This document shows positions 47,197 to 55,641 of a stretch of DNA of 64,000 nucleotides, in pieces. Both the position numbers and the translations under genes were made by a program. The DNA is from DASQFI01 sp035633215. GTDB lineage: Bacteria; Acidobacteriota; Vicinamibacteria; Vicinamibacterales; SCN-69-37. The notes under the pieces were generated by a model. The model worked only from the letters and a program-made list of their open reading frames with translations. It was not told the DNA's origin and did no database searches. The stretch is from positions 124,001 through 188,000 of the forward strand of contig DASQFI010000054.1 in the NCBI GenBank assembly GCA_035633215.1, written 5' to 3'. Positions within the stretch are counted from its first letter, which is position 1, and every line of letters starts with the position of its first letter.

Positions 47197-47730
47197 TTAC
47201 GGTTCTATTCGAAGGCTTTTCAAGAAGGTCAGGAAGGCCTCGTCCCACCGTGCGACCGTTTTTTCGGGACCGGTCAGCTTCACGAAGTACGGCCCTTCCT
47301 TCGTCTCGACAACTGCCGCACGAAGACGGAAACCCGGCTTGTTGAAGCGTTCTGTCGCACCCGGACTGACCTCCGCGACGTAAGTGCCCGTGAGATCGAC
47401 GAGGGTGATCGGTAGCCCTCGAGGCGACAACTTCGTGGTCTTGGCGACCTCCTTCGAGGCCCGGCCGTCCGGCTGTGTCATCTGACCGATCCAGCGTTCA
47501 AGATTGGCTTCGATCGTCCCGCCCTGGCCGCCGAAAAAGAAAATGCCGAGCGTGGCGTCTTCCGCATCGCCGGTCGTTTTCGGCAGCGTGAACTCGGCCA
47601 CGCGCATGGACGAAGCTGGCGGTTTTGACACCCAGCCCTGCGGAGTGTCGAACTTCAACGTCGCTCCGGCCGCCGCGACGAACGCAGCCGCAGCGAACAC
47701 ACAGAAACCAAGCTCCTTAGTAGCCATCAT
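47197..47730 (-). CDS. Secreted protein of unknown function
   Basis: A 177-residue protein with a signal peptide (MMATKELGFCVFAAAAFVAA) cleaved near AGA. The mature domain is beta-rich (LKFDTPQGWVSKPPASSMRVAEFTLPK, DATLGIFFFGGQGG, ERWIGQMTQPDGR, YFVKLTGPEKTVARWDEAFLTFLKSLRI). It resembles PsbP-like/DcrB-like or lipid-binding folds in which a final helix carries W-x-x-x-F and F-L-x-S-L, but I cannot name the family with certainty. The gene is enclosed by inverted octamer arms. The start is one of two adjacent ATGs. Confidence 0.65.
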   Translation of the reverse strand: MMATKELGFCVFAAAAFVAAAGATLKFDTPQGWVSKPPASSMRVAEFTLPKTTGDAEDATLGIFFFGGQGGTIEANLERWIGQMTQPDGRASKEVAKTTKLSPRGLPITLVDLTGTYVAEVSPGATERFNKPGFRLRAAVVETKEGPYFVKLTGPEKTVARWDEAFLTFLKSLRIEP

Positions 47731-47746
47731 GAGGTCCAATCGTAAT

Positions 47747-47767
47747 GCCTTTGAGCCTTTGGGCCTT
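47747..47767. repeat. Octamer array AGGCYCAA, right (inverted) arm
   Basis: The sequence GCCTTTGAGCCTTTGGGCCT is the inverted form of the array at 47153-47178. It lies between the glycosyltransferase stop and the start of the secreted-protein gene. Confidence 0.7.
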
Positions 47768-47771
47768 GCTC

Positions 47772-48905
47772 TTACGCCAGTTCCTTCCACCGAAGCTGCG
47801 CCACCGAAACCGCCAGCCCCGCCGCCGCGACGGTGACGATCGAACGGGCCATGAAGTTCGCATAGAGCGATCGTCCCATCAGATCGAACAACGTGAATGA
47901 CATCAGGATCAGGGCCACGCCGGAGACGACGCGCCAGCCGGTGCTCGTCTCGTGCCAGCGGTCCATGAGACAGACGACTGCGGGGGTGGCCAGCAGCAGG
48001 AGATAGTCCCAACCCTGCGGCGAGAGCAGCGGGATCAGAATCATGATCAGCGCGAACTCGAGATAGTCCGGCGAGCTTACGCGAAGACGCCGCAGCCAGA
48101 CGGCCGCGACGAGTCCCAATGCGCCGGCACTCGAGACGACGGTCATGCCGGCGGCGGTGGCGCCGGGGCCGATCCACTTCGCCCACATCGCGGCGAGCGA
48201 GATGTTGTCTGGATTCGTCAGGTTCGGCGCGGTGGATACCGTCACCGTGCGATACCACTCGGCCAGAAGCGTCAGATTGCCACTCCAGCCGTACCGCACG
48301 ACGGGTAAGAGCAGCCCGAGCACCAGCACGACGCCGCACGAAAGCGCGGCCGAGAGGCCGTATGTGAACGCCAGCCACGGCAGCAGGATCAGCGCGTACG
48401 GCTTGACGAAGGCCGCGACGCCGATCAGGGCGCCGGCCACCATCGGCTGATCGATCTGCACTGCCAGCAGCGCGGCCGCGAGCAGGCACCCGAGCATGAT
48501 GTTCGTTTGACCGAGCGTCAGCTCGTGCGCGTAGAACTTCGCCATGAACAGAACCGCCAGGCCCGCCAACACGCGCTCCGACCGGCGCCGCTCTGGAAGG
48601 CCACGGACGGACCACCGCACGAATGCGGTCAGGAGGCCCGCCGAAAGCGCGAACCAGATCGCCTTGGCCGCTTCGCGGTCGAGCGACGCGAACGGCGCCA
48701 TGGCCATCGCGAACGCCGGCAAATACTTGAACTGGTAATGCCCGTCGTCGCCCTGGTAGAGCGGCTCGGCCGCCAGCGCGCGGGCGGCCGCAGTGCGGTA
48801 GACGGCGAAATCGGCCATCTCGCTCCGGATTCGCGTCGTGAACAGGATGGCGGCAAGCGTGACAAAGAGCGCCGGCCAAAGGAAGGGTCGGAGGCGGTCG
48901 AGCAC
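47772..48905 (-). CDS. GT87-type membrane glycosyltransferase
   Basis: A 377-residue polytopic membrane protein with about ten helices. After the first helix comes a loop with MADFAVYRTAAARALAAEPLYQ, typical of GT87/ArnT-like GT-C enzymes in which an Asp binds a lipid-phosphate sugar donor (for example polyprenyl-phosphomannose). GQTNIMLGCLLAAAL and GAAFVKPYALILLPWL-like segments match the DUF2029/GT87 family. It is expected to mannosylate lipids or glycans on the outer face of the inner membrane. It lies between two secreted-protein genes on the same strand with small gaps. Confidence 0.8.
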   Translation of the reverse strand: MLDRLRPFLWPALFVTLAAILFTTRIRSEMADFAVYRTAAARALAAEPLYQGDDGHYQFKYLPAFAMAMAPFASLDREAAKAIWFALSAGLLTAFVRWSVRGLPERRRSERVLAGLAVLFMAKFYAHELTLGQTNIMLGCLLAAALLAVQIDQPMVAGALIGVAAFVKPYALILLPWLAFTYGLSAALSCGVVLVLGLLLPVVRYGWSGNLTLLAEWYRTVTVSTAPNLTNPDNISLAAMWAKWIGPGATAAGMTVVSSAGALGLVAAVWLRRLRVSSPDYLEFALIMILIPLLSPQGWDYLLLLATPAVVCLMDRWHETSTGWRVVSGVALILMSFTLFDLMGRSLYANFMARSIVTVAAAGLAVSVAQLRWKELA

Positions 48906-48952
48906 GACGGACGACTACCTGCCCCGTGCCCGAAGCGCGATGACGCCGAACA

Positions 48953-49846
48953 TTACCTGCTGAGCCATGAGGGGGCGAGAACGCGTCGTCCTGAACCTTT
49001 GACACCGACCGCGAGCCGACTGCGCCCCGTCCCGCGCGCGGGCGCGTAGGTGACGTCGTATTGGGCCAGGATCAGCTCCGCGAAGCGCTTGCACGAGTAG
49101 CCGATGCCGCTCCGCGACGAGACGACGTCGCGCAGGCCGCCGCTCAGGCGGCTGCCGGTGTCGAGGATCTCCTCGCGCGCCTGGTTACTGAAGTTGCCGG
49201 TTTCGGCGCGCACCTCCACCGCCCACATCGAAGCCTTCGACATCCGAAGCTGTTCGCCGGTCAGATCGGTGCCGAGGCCGCTCTGGTCCACCCGGTACGA
49301 CGCTACGACCACCAAAACCATGCGACGGTCGGTCGGCGCGGCCGTGAGCTGCCTGCTCGCGTCGCTCAACGCGTCAAGGAGGGCCGCCGTCGGCGTGACG
49401 CTGGAGAGCCTCCCCAGGGCGCGGTCGAGCTCGGCCGGGGCGCTCGTAAACTTCGTGACCTGCACGACCGGCCCGTCGAATGTCGTGAGGCCGAACCTGC
49501 TTTCCGGGCTGCCCGCCCGGATGGCCTTGACGAAATCGCGCAGCGCCTGGCTCAGGTCGAACGGCGTGTAGGTCGAATTGAGCCCGAGCCGGTCCGTGAG
49601 CAGGAGGATCGATGGCGGGACGGTCGCGCGCTCGGCGCGGATGATTTCCTGCGCCACGCCGTCGATCTCGACGACGAAGTCGGAGGCGTTGAGATCCGTG
49701 ATTGGCCGGCCCTTGCCGTCGACGACGGTGACGTAGACGTGCTCCTGCGCGAGACCGGCTCGAATCGTCGGTGGAGGGAACGCGCAGGCGAGCGCAATGG
49801 CGGCGAACATGCGCTGACGCCAAACGGACTGGCGATGTGACGTCAT
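48953..49846 (-). CDS. Secreted VWFA-related acidobacterial protein lacking the MIDAS motif
   Basis: A 297-residue exported protein. The N-terminal beta domain (HVYVTVVDGKGRPITDLNASDFVVEIDGV) is the same as in the two VWFA proteins at 40910 and 41827. In the A domain the metal motif is replaced by ILLLTDRLGLNSTYT, and the later loops are also changed, so Mg2+ binding is unlikely. It lies downstream of typA on the same strand, separated by 109 bp of repeat-like sequence. Confidence 0.8.
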   Translation of the reverse strand: MTSHRQSVWRQRMFAAIALACAFPPPTIRAGLAQEHVYVTVVDGKGRPITDLNASDFVVEIDGVAQEIIRAERATVPPSILLLTDRLGLNSTYTPFDLSQALRDFVKAIRAGSPESRFGLTTFDGPVVQVTKFTSAPAELDRALGRLSSVTPTAALLDALSDASRQLTAAPTDRRMVLVVVASYRVDQSGLGTDLTGEQLRMSKASMWAVEVRAETGNFSNQAREEILDTGSRLSGGLRDVVSSRSGIGYSCKRFAELILAQYDVTYAPARGTGRSRLAVGVKGSGRRVLAPSWLSR

Positions 49847-49855
49847 GAACTATGT

Positions 49856-49936
49856 AGGCCGACCCTTCCGCCTTCGCTGAAGCTACGGCGGACCACCGAA
49901 GCCTTGGCGGAGGTGGTCAGGGCCGGCGTGATCTCG
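49856..49936. repeat. Intergenic repeat fragment with GACCACC/GGTGGTC stem
   Basis: The stretch begins TAGGCCGACC, contains CGCCTTCGCTGAAG and a 7-bp inverted repeat GACCACC (49891-49897) / GGTGGTC (49912-49918). GGCGGACCACCGA (49887-49899) also occurs at 31-43 at the window edge. It follows typA and may work as a terminator; it probably belongs to a dispersed family. Confidence 0.5.
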
Positions 49937-49955
49937 CCAAGTATATGGCGTGGTC

Positions 49956-51797
49956 TCAGGTGTCCAGCCTCTTCGGCCTCATATTGGAGGCCATGACCTT
50001 CTTTCGGACCCTCAGGTTTTTCGGCGTGACCTCGACGAGCTCGTCGTCGTTGATGAACTCGATGGCCGTTTCGAGGCTGAGGCGACGCGGCGGAATCAGC
50101 CGGATGGCCTCGTCGGCCGTGGACGCGCGCATGTTGGTCTGTTTCTTTTCGCGGGTGATGTTCACGTCGAGGTCGTTCGGCCGCGAGTTTTCGCCGACGA
50201 TCATCCCGGCGTACGTCTCAATGCCCGGCTCGATGAACATCTCGCCGCGTTCCTGCAGGTTGGCGATGGCGTAGGCGGTGGCCGGGCCCGGCCGATCGGC
50301 CACGAGCGCCCCGGTCGGCCGCGAGGGAATCGGGCCGTGCCACGGCTCCCAGCCCGCAAACAGGTGATGCATGATGCCGGTCCCCCGCGTTTCCGTCAGG
50401 AGCCGCGACCGGAAGCCGATGAGTCCCCGCGCCGGAATCCGGAATTCGAGGCGGATGCGGCCGCTGCCGTGGTTGATCATGCGCGTCATCGCGCCGCGGC
50501 GAATGCCGATTTCGGCGATCACCATGCCCTGGTATTGCTCGGCGACGTCGATGATGAGCTCTTCGACCGGCTCGCTCAGCGTGCCGCCGATCTCGCGCGT
50601 GACGATCTCGGGCCGGGAAACCTGGAGCTCGAACCCTTCGCGCCGCATCATCTCGATCAGGATCGAGAGCTGCAGCTCGCCGCGACCGACGACTTTCATC
50701 TGCTCCGGCGTGTCTGTGGGCTCGACGCGAATCGAGACGTTGCCGAGCAGCTCCCGGTCCAGCCGATCCTTGATTTGCCTGGACGTCACGAATCGTCCGT
50801 CGCGCCCCGCAAATGGCGACGTGTTGACGCCGAAGACCATCGACACGGTGGGCTCGTCGATGGAGATGGTGGGAATCGCCTCGGGCGCCTCCGCGTCGGC
50901 GATCGTCTCGCCGATCATGATGTTCTCGATCCCGGCCAGGCAGAAGATGTCGCCGGCGCTCACCTCGGTCACCTCGACGCGCTTCAACCCCTCGAACATG
51001 TAGATCTTCGTCACGGCGGTCCGCTGGATGGAGCCGTCGAGCTTGCAGACCGCGATCGGGTCGCCGACCTTGATGTGGCCGTTGAACACCCGCCCGATGG
51101 CGAGCCGGCCGAGGTAGTCGCTCGAATCGAGGTTCGCGACGAGCGCCTGGAGCGGCGCGGCTGCCGACCCGCGCGGCGCCGGCACGTGCGAGATGACTGC
51201 CTCGAAGAGCGGACGCAGGTCGCTGCCCGGGCGGTCGAGGTCCATCGTGGCCGTGCCGCGTCGGGCGTCGGTGTAGATGACCGGAAAGTCGAGCTGATCC
51301 TCGGTCGCGTCGAGGTCGATGAAAAGGTCGTAGATCTCGTTCAGGACTGCCGGTGCGCGCGCGTCGGACCGGTCGATCTTGTTGATCACGACGAGCGGCG
51401 GCAGCCGGCGCTCCAGCGCTTTCCGGAGGACGAAGCGCGTCTGGGGCAGCGGCCCTTCGGACGCGTCCACGAGCAGCATGACGCCGTCCACCATCGACAG
51501 CGTGCGCTCAACCTCGCCGCCGAAGTCGGCGTGGCCCGGCGTGTCGACAATGTTGACCAGGTGGCCGTCGTAGTGAACGGCGGTGTTCTTGGCCAGGATC
51601 GTAATGCCGCGCTCGCGCTCGAGTTCGTTGGAGTCCATCACGCGCTCGGCCACGCGCTCGTTGGCGCGAAAAATCCCGCTTTGGTGCAGCAGTCCATCGA
51701 CGAGCGTCGTCTTTCCGTGATCGACGTGCGCGATGATGGCGACGTTGCGGTTGAGCGGGTTCGCGATCTCCGGAGGGTGTGCCGGCGGCCGAGACAT
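49956..51797 (-). CDS. typA: Translational GTPase TypA/BipA
   Basis: A 613-residue ribosome-associated GTPase. The G motifs are AHVDHGKTT (G1), RGITI (G2), DTPGHADF (G3) and NKID (G4). EF-G-like domains II, III and V follow, and the BipA-specific C-terminal domain ends with IEFINDDELVEVTPKNLRVRKK. It helps 50S assembly and stress adaptation. The ATG at 51797 (MSRPPAHPPE) is preferred to one seven codons upstream. It is divergent from the Rieske gene with only 53 bp between. Confidence 0.96.
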   Translation of the reverse strand: MSRPPAHPPEIANPLNRNVAIIAHVDHGKTTLVDGLLHQSGIFRANERVAERVMDSNELERERGITILAKNTAVHYDGHLVNIVDTPGHADFGGEVERTLSMVDGVMLLVDASEGPLPQTRFVLRKALERRLPPLVVINKIDRSDARAPAVLNEIYDLFIDLDATEDQLDFPVIYTDARRGTATMDLDRPGSDLRPLFEAVISHVPAPRGSAAAPLQALVANLDSSDYLGRLAIGRVFNGHIKVGDPIAVCKLDGSIQRTAVTKIYMFEGLKRVEVTEVSAGDIFCLAGIENIMIGETIADAEAPEAIPTISIDEPTVSMVFGVNTSPFAGRDGRFVTSRQIKDRLDRELLGNVSIRVEPTDTPEQMKVVGRGELQLSILIEMMRREGFELQVSRPEIVTREIGGTLSEPVEELIIDVAEQYQGMVIAEIGIRRGAMTRMINHGSGRIRLEFRIPARGLIGFRSRLLTETRGTGIMHHLFAGWEPWHGPIPSRPTGALVADRPGPATAYAIANLQERGEMFIEPGIETYAGMIVGENSRPNDLDVNITREKKQTNMRASTADEAIRLIPPRRLSLETAIEFINDDELVEVTPKNLRVRKKVMASNMRPKRLDT

Positions 51798-51850
51798 CTT
51801 CCCAGTATACGGCTGCACTACAATCTCCCCGGTCCCGGAAGAGGAGTGTA

Positions 51851-52336
51851 ATGAAGTGGAGGGTAATGAAGTTCGAAGTGCACGATCGCCGGTCGTTTCT
51901 CGCCAGACTCGTGAGCGGCGGAACCGCGGTGATCGCGGCCGCGCTCGCGGCCCTGGCCGGCATTGCCGCCGCGCCGCGCGCCCGAAGTGCCGCGCGGCGC
52001 TGGCGGCGGACGATCTCGGTATTCGAGGTGCCGCCGGAGCGGCCGGTCGCGTCCGTAATCGTGGAGCGGCAGGCCGACGGCTGGTACGAAACGAGGAAAC
52101 AGTCGGTCGTCTTCATCGATCGCGAAGGGGAGGGCTACCGCGCGCTGTCGGCGACGTGCACCCATCTCGGCTGCCGGGTCCGATGGGATGCGACGTCGGA
52201 GCTGTATCTCTGCCCGTGTCACGGCGGCGCCTACGATCGTGACGGGCGCGTCGTCGCCGGGCCGCCGCCGCGCGGCTTGCAGCGCCTCGCGGTGCGGGTC
52301 AATCCGCAGACCTCGGACATCGAGGTCGAGCTGTGA
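51851..52336 (+). CDS. Rieske iron-sulfur protein of a cytochrome bc complex
   Basis: A 161-residue membrane-anchored protein that transfers electrons from quinol to cytochrome c. The 2Fe-2S ligands are in CTHLGC (C103, H105) and CPCHGG (C121, H124), with the disulfide cysteines C108 and C123 between them. The N-terminus has a twin-arginine-like DRRSFLARL and one hydrophobic helix (about 20-42), the usual Tat anchor. An ATG at 51866, preceded by GGAGGG, is an alternative start; it would remove five residues. It overlaps the cytochrome b gene by 4 bp. Confidence 0.92.
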   Translation: MKWRVMKFEVHDRRSFLARLVSGGTAVIAAALAALAGIAAAPRARSAARRWRRTISVFEVPPERPVASVIVERQADGWYETRKQSVVFIDREGEGYRALSATCTHLGCRVRWDATSELYLCPCHGGAYDRDGRVVAGPPPRGLQRLAVRVNPQTSDIEVEL

Positions 52337-53916
52337 GGCGGCTGTGCGCGTCGCTTGCAGCCTGGCTGGACGATCGCACAGGCTGGCGGGGGCTTGGCCG
52401 CCACCTTCTTGAGGAGCCGCTGCCGGCCGGGACGGGCTGGTGGTTCACGCTGGGCAGCCTTCTGCTGTTCGGGCTCGCCGTCCAGTTCGTCACCGGCATC
52501 GCCCTCGCGCTGTACTACGCGCCGACGCCAGACCACGCCTGGGACAGCGTGCGGTTCGTCGCGACCGACGTGCGGGCCGGGAGTTTCCTCCGAGGTCTGC
52601 ACCACTGGGGCTCCAGCCTGGTCGTCGTCGCGGCGGTGCTGCATCTCGCTCGGGTCGTCTTTTTCGGGAGCTACAAGAAGCCGAGGGAGGTGAACTGGCT
52701 CGTCGGGCTGGCAATTCTGGTCGTCACCCTGGCGTTCGGACTCACCGGATACTTGCTGCCGTGGGACCAGCGCGCGTATTGGGCGACGGTGGTGACGATC
52801 AACCTCGCGCGGCTGACGCCGGCGATGGGCGACGCGGTCGCGTGGCTCCTTCAGGGCGGGGCCGAGGTGGGCGCGCTCACGCTGACCCGCTGGTACGCCG
52901 CCCACGTCGTCGTGCTGCCGGTGGCACTCGCCGTTCTCGTCGTCGTGCACTTGTACCTGATGCGCCGCCACGGCATCTCGGGTCCCGTGCGCGTTCGCTC
53001 GGGGCCGTCGCGGATGTTCTTCCCCTACCAGGCGGCGCGCGACATGACGGTCGCCGCAGCGGCGGGCGTGCTGCTTGCCGTGCTCGCGTGGCGGGGCGCG
53101 CCGGCGCTCGAGAGTCCGGCCGATCCGACGTCGAGCGACTACACTCCGCGGCCCGAGTGGTACTTCCTCGGCCTCTTCCAATTGCTGAAGTATTTTCCCG
53201 GGAAGTGGGAGGTGGTGGGCGCGCTCGTGATCCCGGGACTCGCCGCCGCGTTTCTCGCGCTTCTGCCGTGGCTCGATCGGGGCCGCTCGCGGGAACCGGG
53301 AACGAGGCGGCTGGTGCTCGGGCTCTTCACAGCCGGCCTGGCCGGGCTCGTCACGCTGACCGGGCTCGGCGCGCTAGATCGTCCGCCGCGCCAGCCGAAT
53401 CTCTGGACGGTGCAGGAGCACGCGGGCGCGATTCTGATCTCGACGAGCGATCGCTGCACGCGGTGTCATGGACCGGATCGGATGGCGGCGGCGATCGATC
53501 CGCGAAGAGTGAGCCGGCCGCCCGACTGGCTGGCGGCGCACATCACCGATCCCGAAGTGATCGGCCCCGGCGTGCGCGACGTGCCGGCGACGTCGAATGA
53601 AGCGGAGGTCGCCGCGATTCGCGCCGCGCTCGCGCGCATGCGCGTCGCCGATCCGCCGGCGCTCGACGAGGCGAGCCGGCGCGCGATCGTGCTGTTCAAT
53701 CGGCACTGCCTGAGCTGTCACGTGATGGGGTCGGTGGGCGGCACGGACGGCCCCGACCTCACGCATGTCGGCGAGAAACTGGATCCCGGGGTGATCGAGC
53801 GGCGCATCGTCAACCCCGCGGACGTGCAGATCGACGCGGACATGCCGGCGTTCGCCGATAAGCTCACGCCGGAAGAGATTCACTCGATCGCGCTCTGGCT
53901 CGGCACGCGAAGGTAG
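52333..53916 (+). CDS. Cytochrome b fused to diheme cytochrome c domain
   Basis: A 527-residue membrane protein joining parts that are normally separate subunits of a bc complex. Residues about 30-345 are cytochrome b, with heme ligands H90 or H91, H104, H191 and H206, and the Qo-site PEWY (274-277). After the last helix come two heme c motifs, CTRCHG (375-380) and CLSCHVMG (459-466), with Met504 a likely axial ligand in the second domain. Cytochrome b and both c hemes would therefore sit on one chain beside the Rieske protein. GTG start coupled to the Rieske stop (GTGA). Confidence 0.9.
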   Translation: MRRLCASLAAWLDDRTGWRGLGRHLLEEPLPAGTGWWFTLGSLLLFGLAVQFVTGIALALYYAPTPDHAWDSVRFVATDVRAGSFLRGLHHWGSSLVVVAAVLHLARVVFFGSYKKPREVNWLVGLAILVVTLAFGLTGYLLPWDQRAYWATVVTINLARLTPAMGDAVAWLLQGGAEVGALTLTRWYAAHVVVLPVALAVLVVVHLYLMRRHGISGPVRVRSGPSRMFFPYQAARDMTVAAAAGVLLAVLAWRGAPALESPADPTSSDYTPRPEWYFLGLFQLLKYFPGKWEVVGALVIPGLAAAFLALLPWLDRGRSREPGTRRLVLGLFTAGLAGLVTLTGLGALDRPPRQPNLWTVQEHAGAILISTSDRCTRCHGPDRMAAAIDPRRVSRPPDWLAAHITDPEVIGPGVRDVPATSNEAEVAAIRAALARMRVADPPALDEASRRAIVLFNRHCLSCHVMGSVGGTDGPDLTHVGEKLDPGVIERRIVNPADVQIDADMPAFADKLTPEEIHSIALWLGTRR

Positions 53917-53936
53917 GTCACCGACAAGGAGACTTT

Positions 53937-55520
53937 CTGCCGGCCACGTGCCTCAACCTCGCGTCGCTTCTCGAGCATCAGGCGCGGCTCACGCCCGATC
54001 GGCTCGCCGTCGTGCTCCGTCCGCACGCGTTCACCTACGCGCAGATCGACGCGATGGCGAGCCGGATCGCGGCCGGCCTCCGCGCGCTCGGGCTCGGCCC
54101 CGGCGATCATGTTGCGTTGTCGTGCCCGAACACGCCGCACTTTCCGATGGCGTACTACGGCATTCTCAAACTGGGCGGCATCGTCGTGCCGCTCAACGTG
54201 CTGCTCAAGCCGCGTGAAATCGCCTTCCACCTCAGGAACAGCGACGCGCGCGCGCTGATGGTCTTCGAGGGCACGCCTGAGCTGCCAATGGCGCAGATGG
54301 CGCGCGCGGCCTGCACCGAGCACGACGCTCCCGAGTGCCGCCACCTCATCGTGATGACGATCGATCCTGCGGCGCCGAGTCCGGTCGAGCCCGCGCTGAC
54401 GCTCGGGCAACTGATGCACGGCCAGCCGGCGGCCTTCACGACTCACGCCACGGCGCCCGACGACACCGCGGTGATGCTGTTCACCTCCGGCACGACCGGC
54501 GAGTCGAAGGGCGCCGAGCTCACGCACTTCAACATGACCATGAACGCGCTGGCGTCGCGCGACATGCTCATGCCGACACTCGATCCGCGGGCCGACGCGC
54601 GCAACGTCACGCTCGTCACCTTGCCGCTCTTCCATTCCACCGCGCAGACGGCGCAGATGAACGCCGGGCTCTCGGGCGGCTGGACGATCGTGCTGCTGCC
54701 GCGTTTCGATCCGGGGGCTGTCCTCAAAGCGTTTGCAGCCGAGCAGGTGAGCTGCTGGATTGGCGTGCCGACGATGTACTGGATGCTGCTGCAGCACGCG
54801 CGCAAGGAGCAACTCGATGTTTCGAAGGTCGCCGCGTCGCTGCGCTGCTGCGTGTCCGGTGGCGCGCCCATGCCGCTCGCGGTGCTGCAGGACTTCGAGA
54901 AGGCGTTTAACGTCCGGGTCCTCGAAGGCTACGGTCTCTCCGAGACGTCGCCGGTCGCGTGTTTCAATCAGGTGTTCAAGCCCTCGAAGCCTGGCACGGT
55001 CGGCCTGCCGATCGGCGGATGCGAGATCCGAATCGTGGACGAGGAAGACCGGCCGGTCGCGACCGGTGATCGCGGCGAGGTCGTGATTCGCGGCCACAAC
55101 GTCATGAAGGGCTACTACAAACAGCCAGCCGCGACGACCGATGCCCTGCGGGGCGGCTGGTTCCACACAGGCGACATCGGCGTCCTCGACAGCGACGGCT
55201 ACCTCACGATCGTCGATCGCAAAAAGGACATGCTGATTCGCGGCGGAACGAACGTCTATCCTCGCGAGATCGAGGAAGTGCTGATGACACATCCAGCGGT
55301 GTCACTCGCCGGCGTGATCGGGGTACCCGACGATCGTCTGGGCGAGGAAGTGAAGGCGTTTGTCGTCCTCAAACCTGGCGCGACGCTCACCGCCGACGCA
55401 TTGATCGCGTGGAGCAAGGAACAGCTGGCAGCGTTCAAGTATCCGCGCTTCGTCGAGTTCCGCGACTCGCTGCCGATGGGCGCGACCGGAAAGGTGCTGA
55501 AGCGGGCGCTGAAGGTCTAG
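53937..55520 (+). CDS. Acyl-CoA synthetase / long-chain fatty acid-CoA ligase, probable CTG start
   Basis: A 527-residue adenylate-forming enzyme that activates a fatty or aromatic acid as acyl-AMP and then acyl-CoA. Visible are LFTSGTTGESKG (AMP/ATP binding), YGLSETSP, the hinge DGYLTIVDRKKDMLIRGGTNVYP and the C-terminal catalytic Lys in GATGKVLKRAL. Family members start about 25 residues before the first GTG (54012), and the upstream frame reads NLASLLEHQARLTPDRLAV as expected. No ATG, GTG or TTG exists there; a CTG at 53937 follows AAGGAGA by 5 nt and is the likely start. It begins 20 nt after the cytochrome gene. Confidence 0.85.
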   Translation: MPATCLNLASLLEHQARLTPDRLAVVLRPHAFTYAQIDAMASRIAAGLRALGLGPGDHVALSCPNTPHFPMAYYGILKLGGIVVPLNVLLKPREIAFHLRNSDARALMVFEGTPELPMAQMARAACTEHDAPECRHLIVMTIDPAAPSPVEPALTLGQLMHGQPAAFTTHATAPDDTAVMLFTSGTTGESKGAELTHFNMTMNALASRDMLMPTLDPRADARNVTLVTLPLFHSTAQTAQMNAGLSGGWTIVLLPRFDPGAVLKAFAAEQVSCWIGVPTMYWMLLQHARKEQLDVSKVAASLRCCVSGGAPMPLAVLQDFEKAFNVRVLEGYGLSETSPVACFNQVFKPSKPGTVGLPIGGCEIRIVDEEDRPVATGDRGEVVIRGHNVMKGYYKQPAATTDALRGGWFHTGDIGVLDSDGYLTIVDRKKDMLIRGGTNVYPREIEEVLMTHPAVSLAGVIGVPDDRLGEEVKAFVVLKPGATLTADALIAWSKEQLAAFKYPRFVEFRDSLPMGATGKVLKRALKV

Positions 55521-55641
55521 GCCCAAGGCCCGAGCTGCGTCATGTCCTCGGAGGCCATGAGACGCAACACCGCACACTTCCGGCACGACAAGCAGCCGAT
55601 TTGAGCCCCTAGCGGACGTGGTAGCTAGATCGCCGAGAGAC

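Noticed and set aside
49950..51851. A 633-codon plus-strand frame opposite typA
   Set aside because: typA on the minus strand is unmistakable; the plus frame shows only low-complexity charged sequence.
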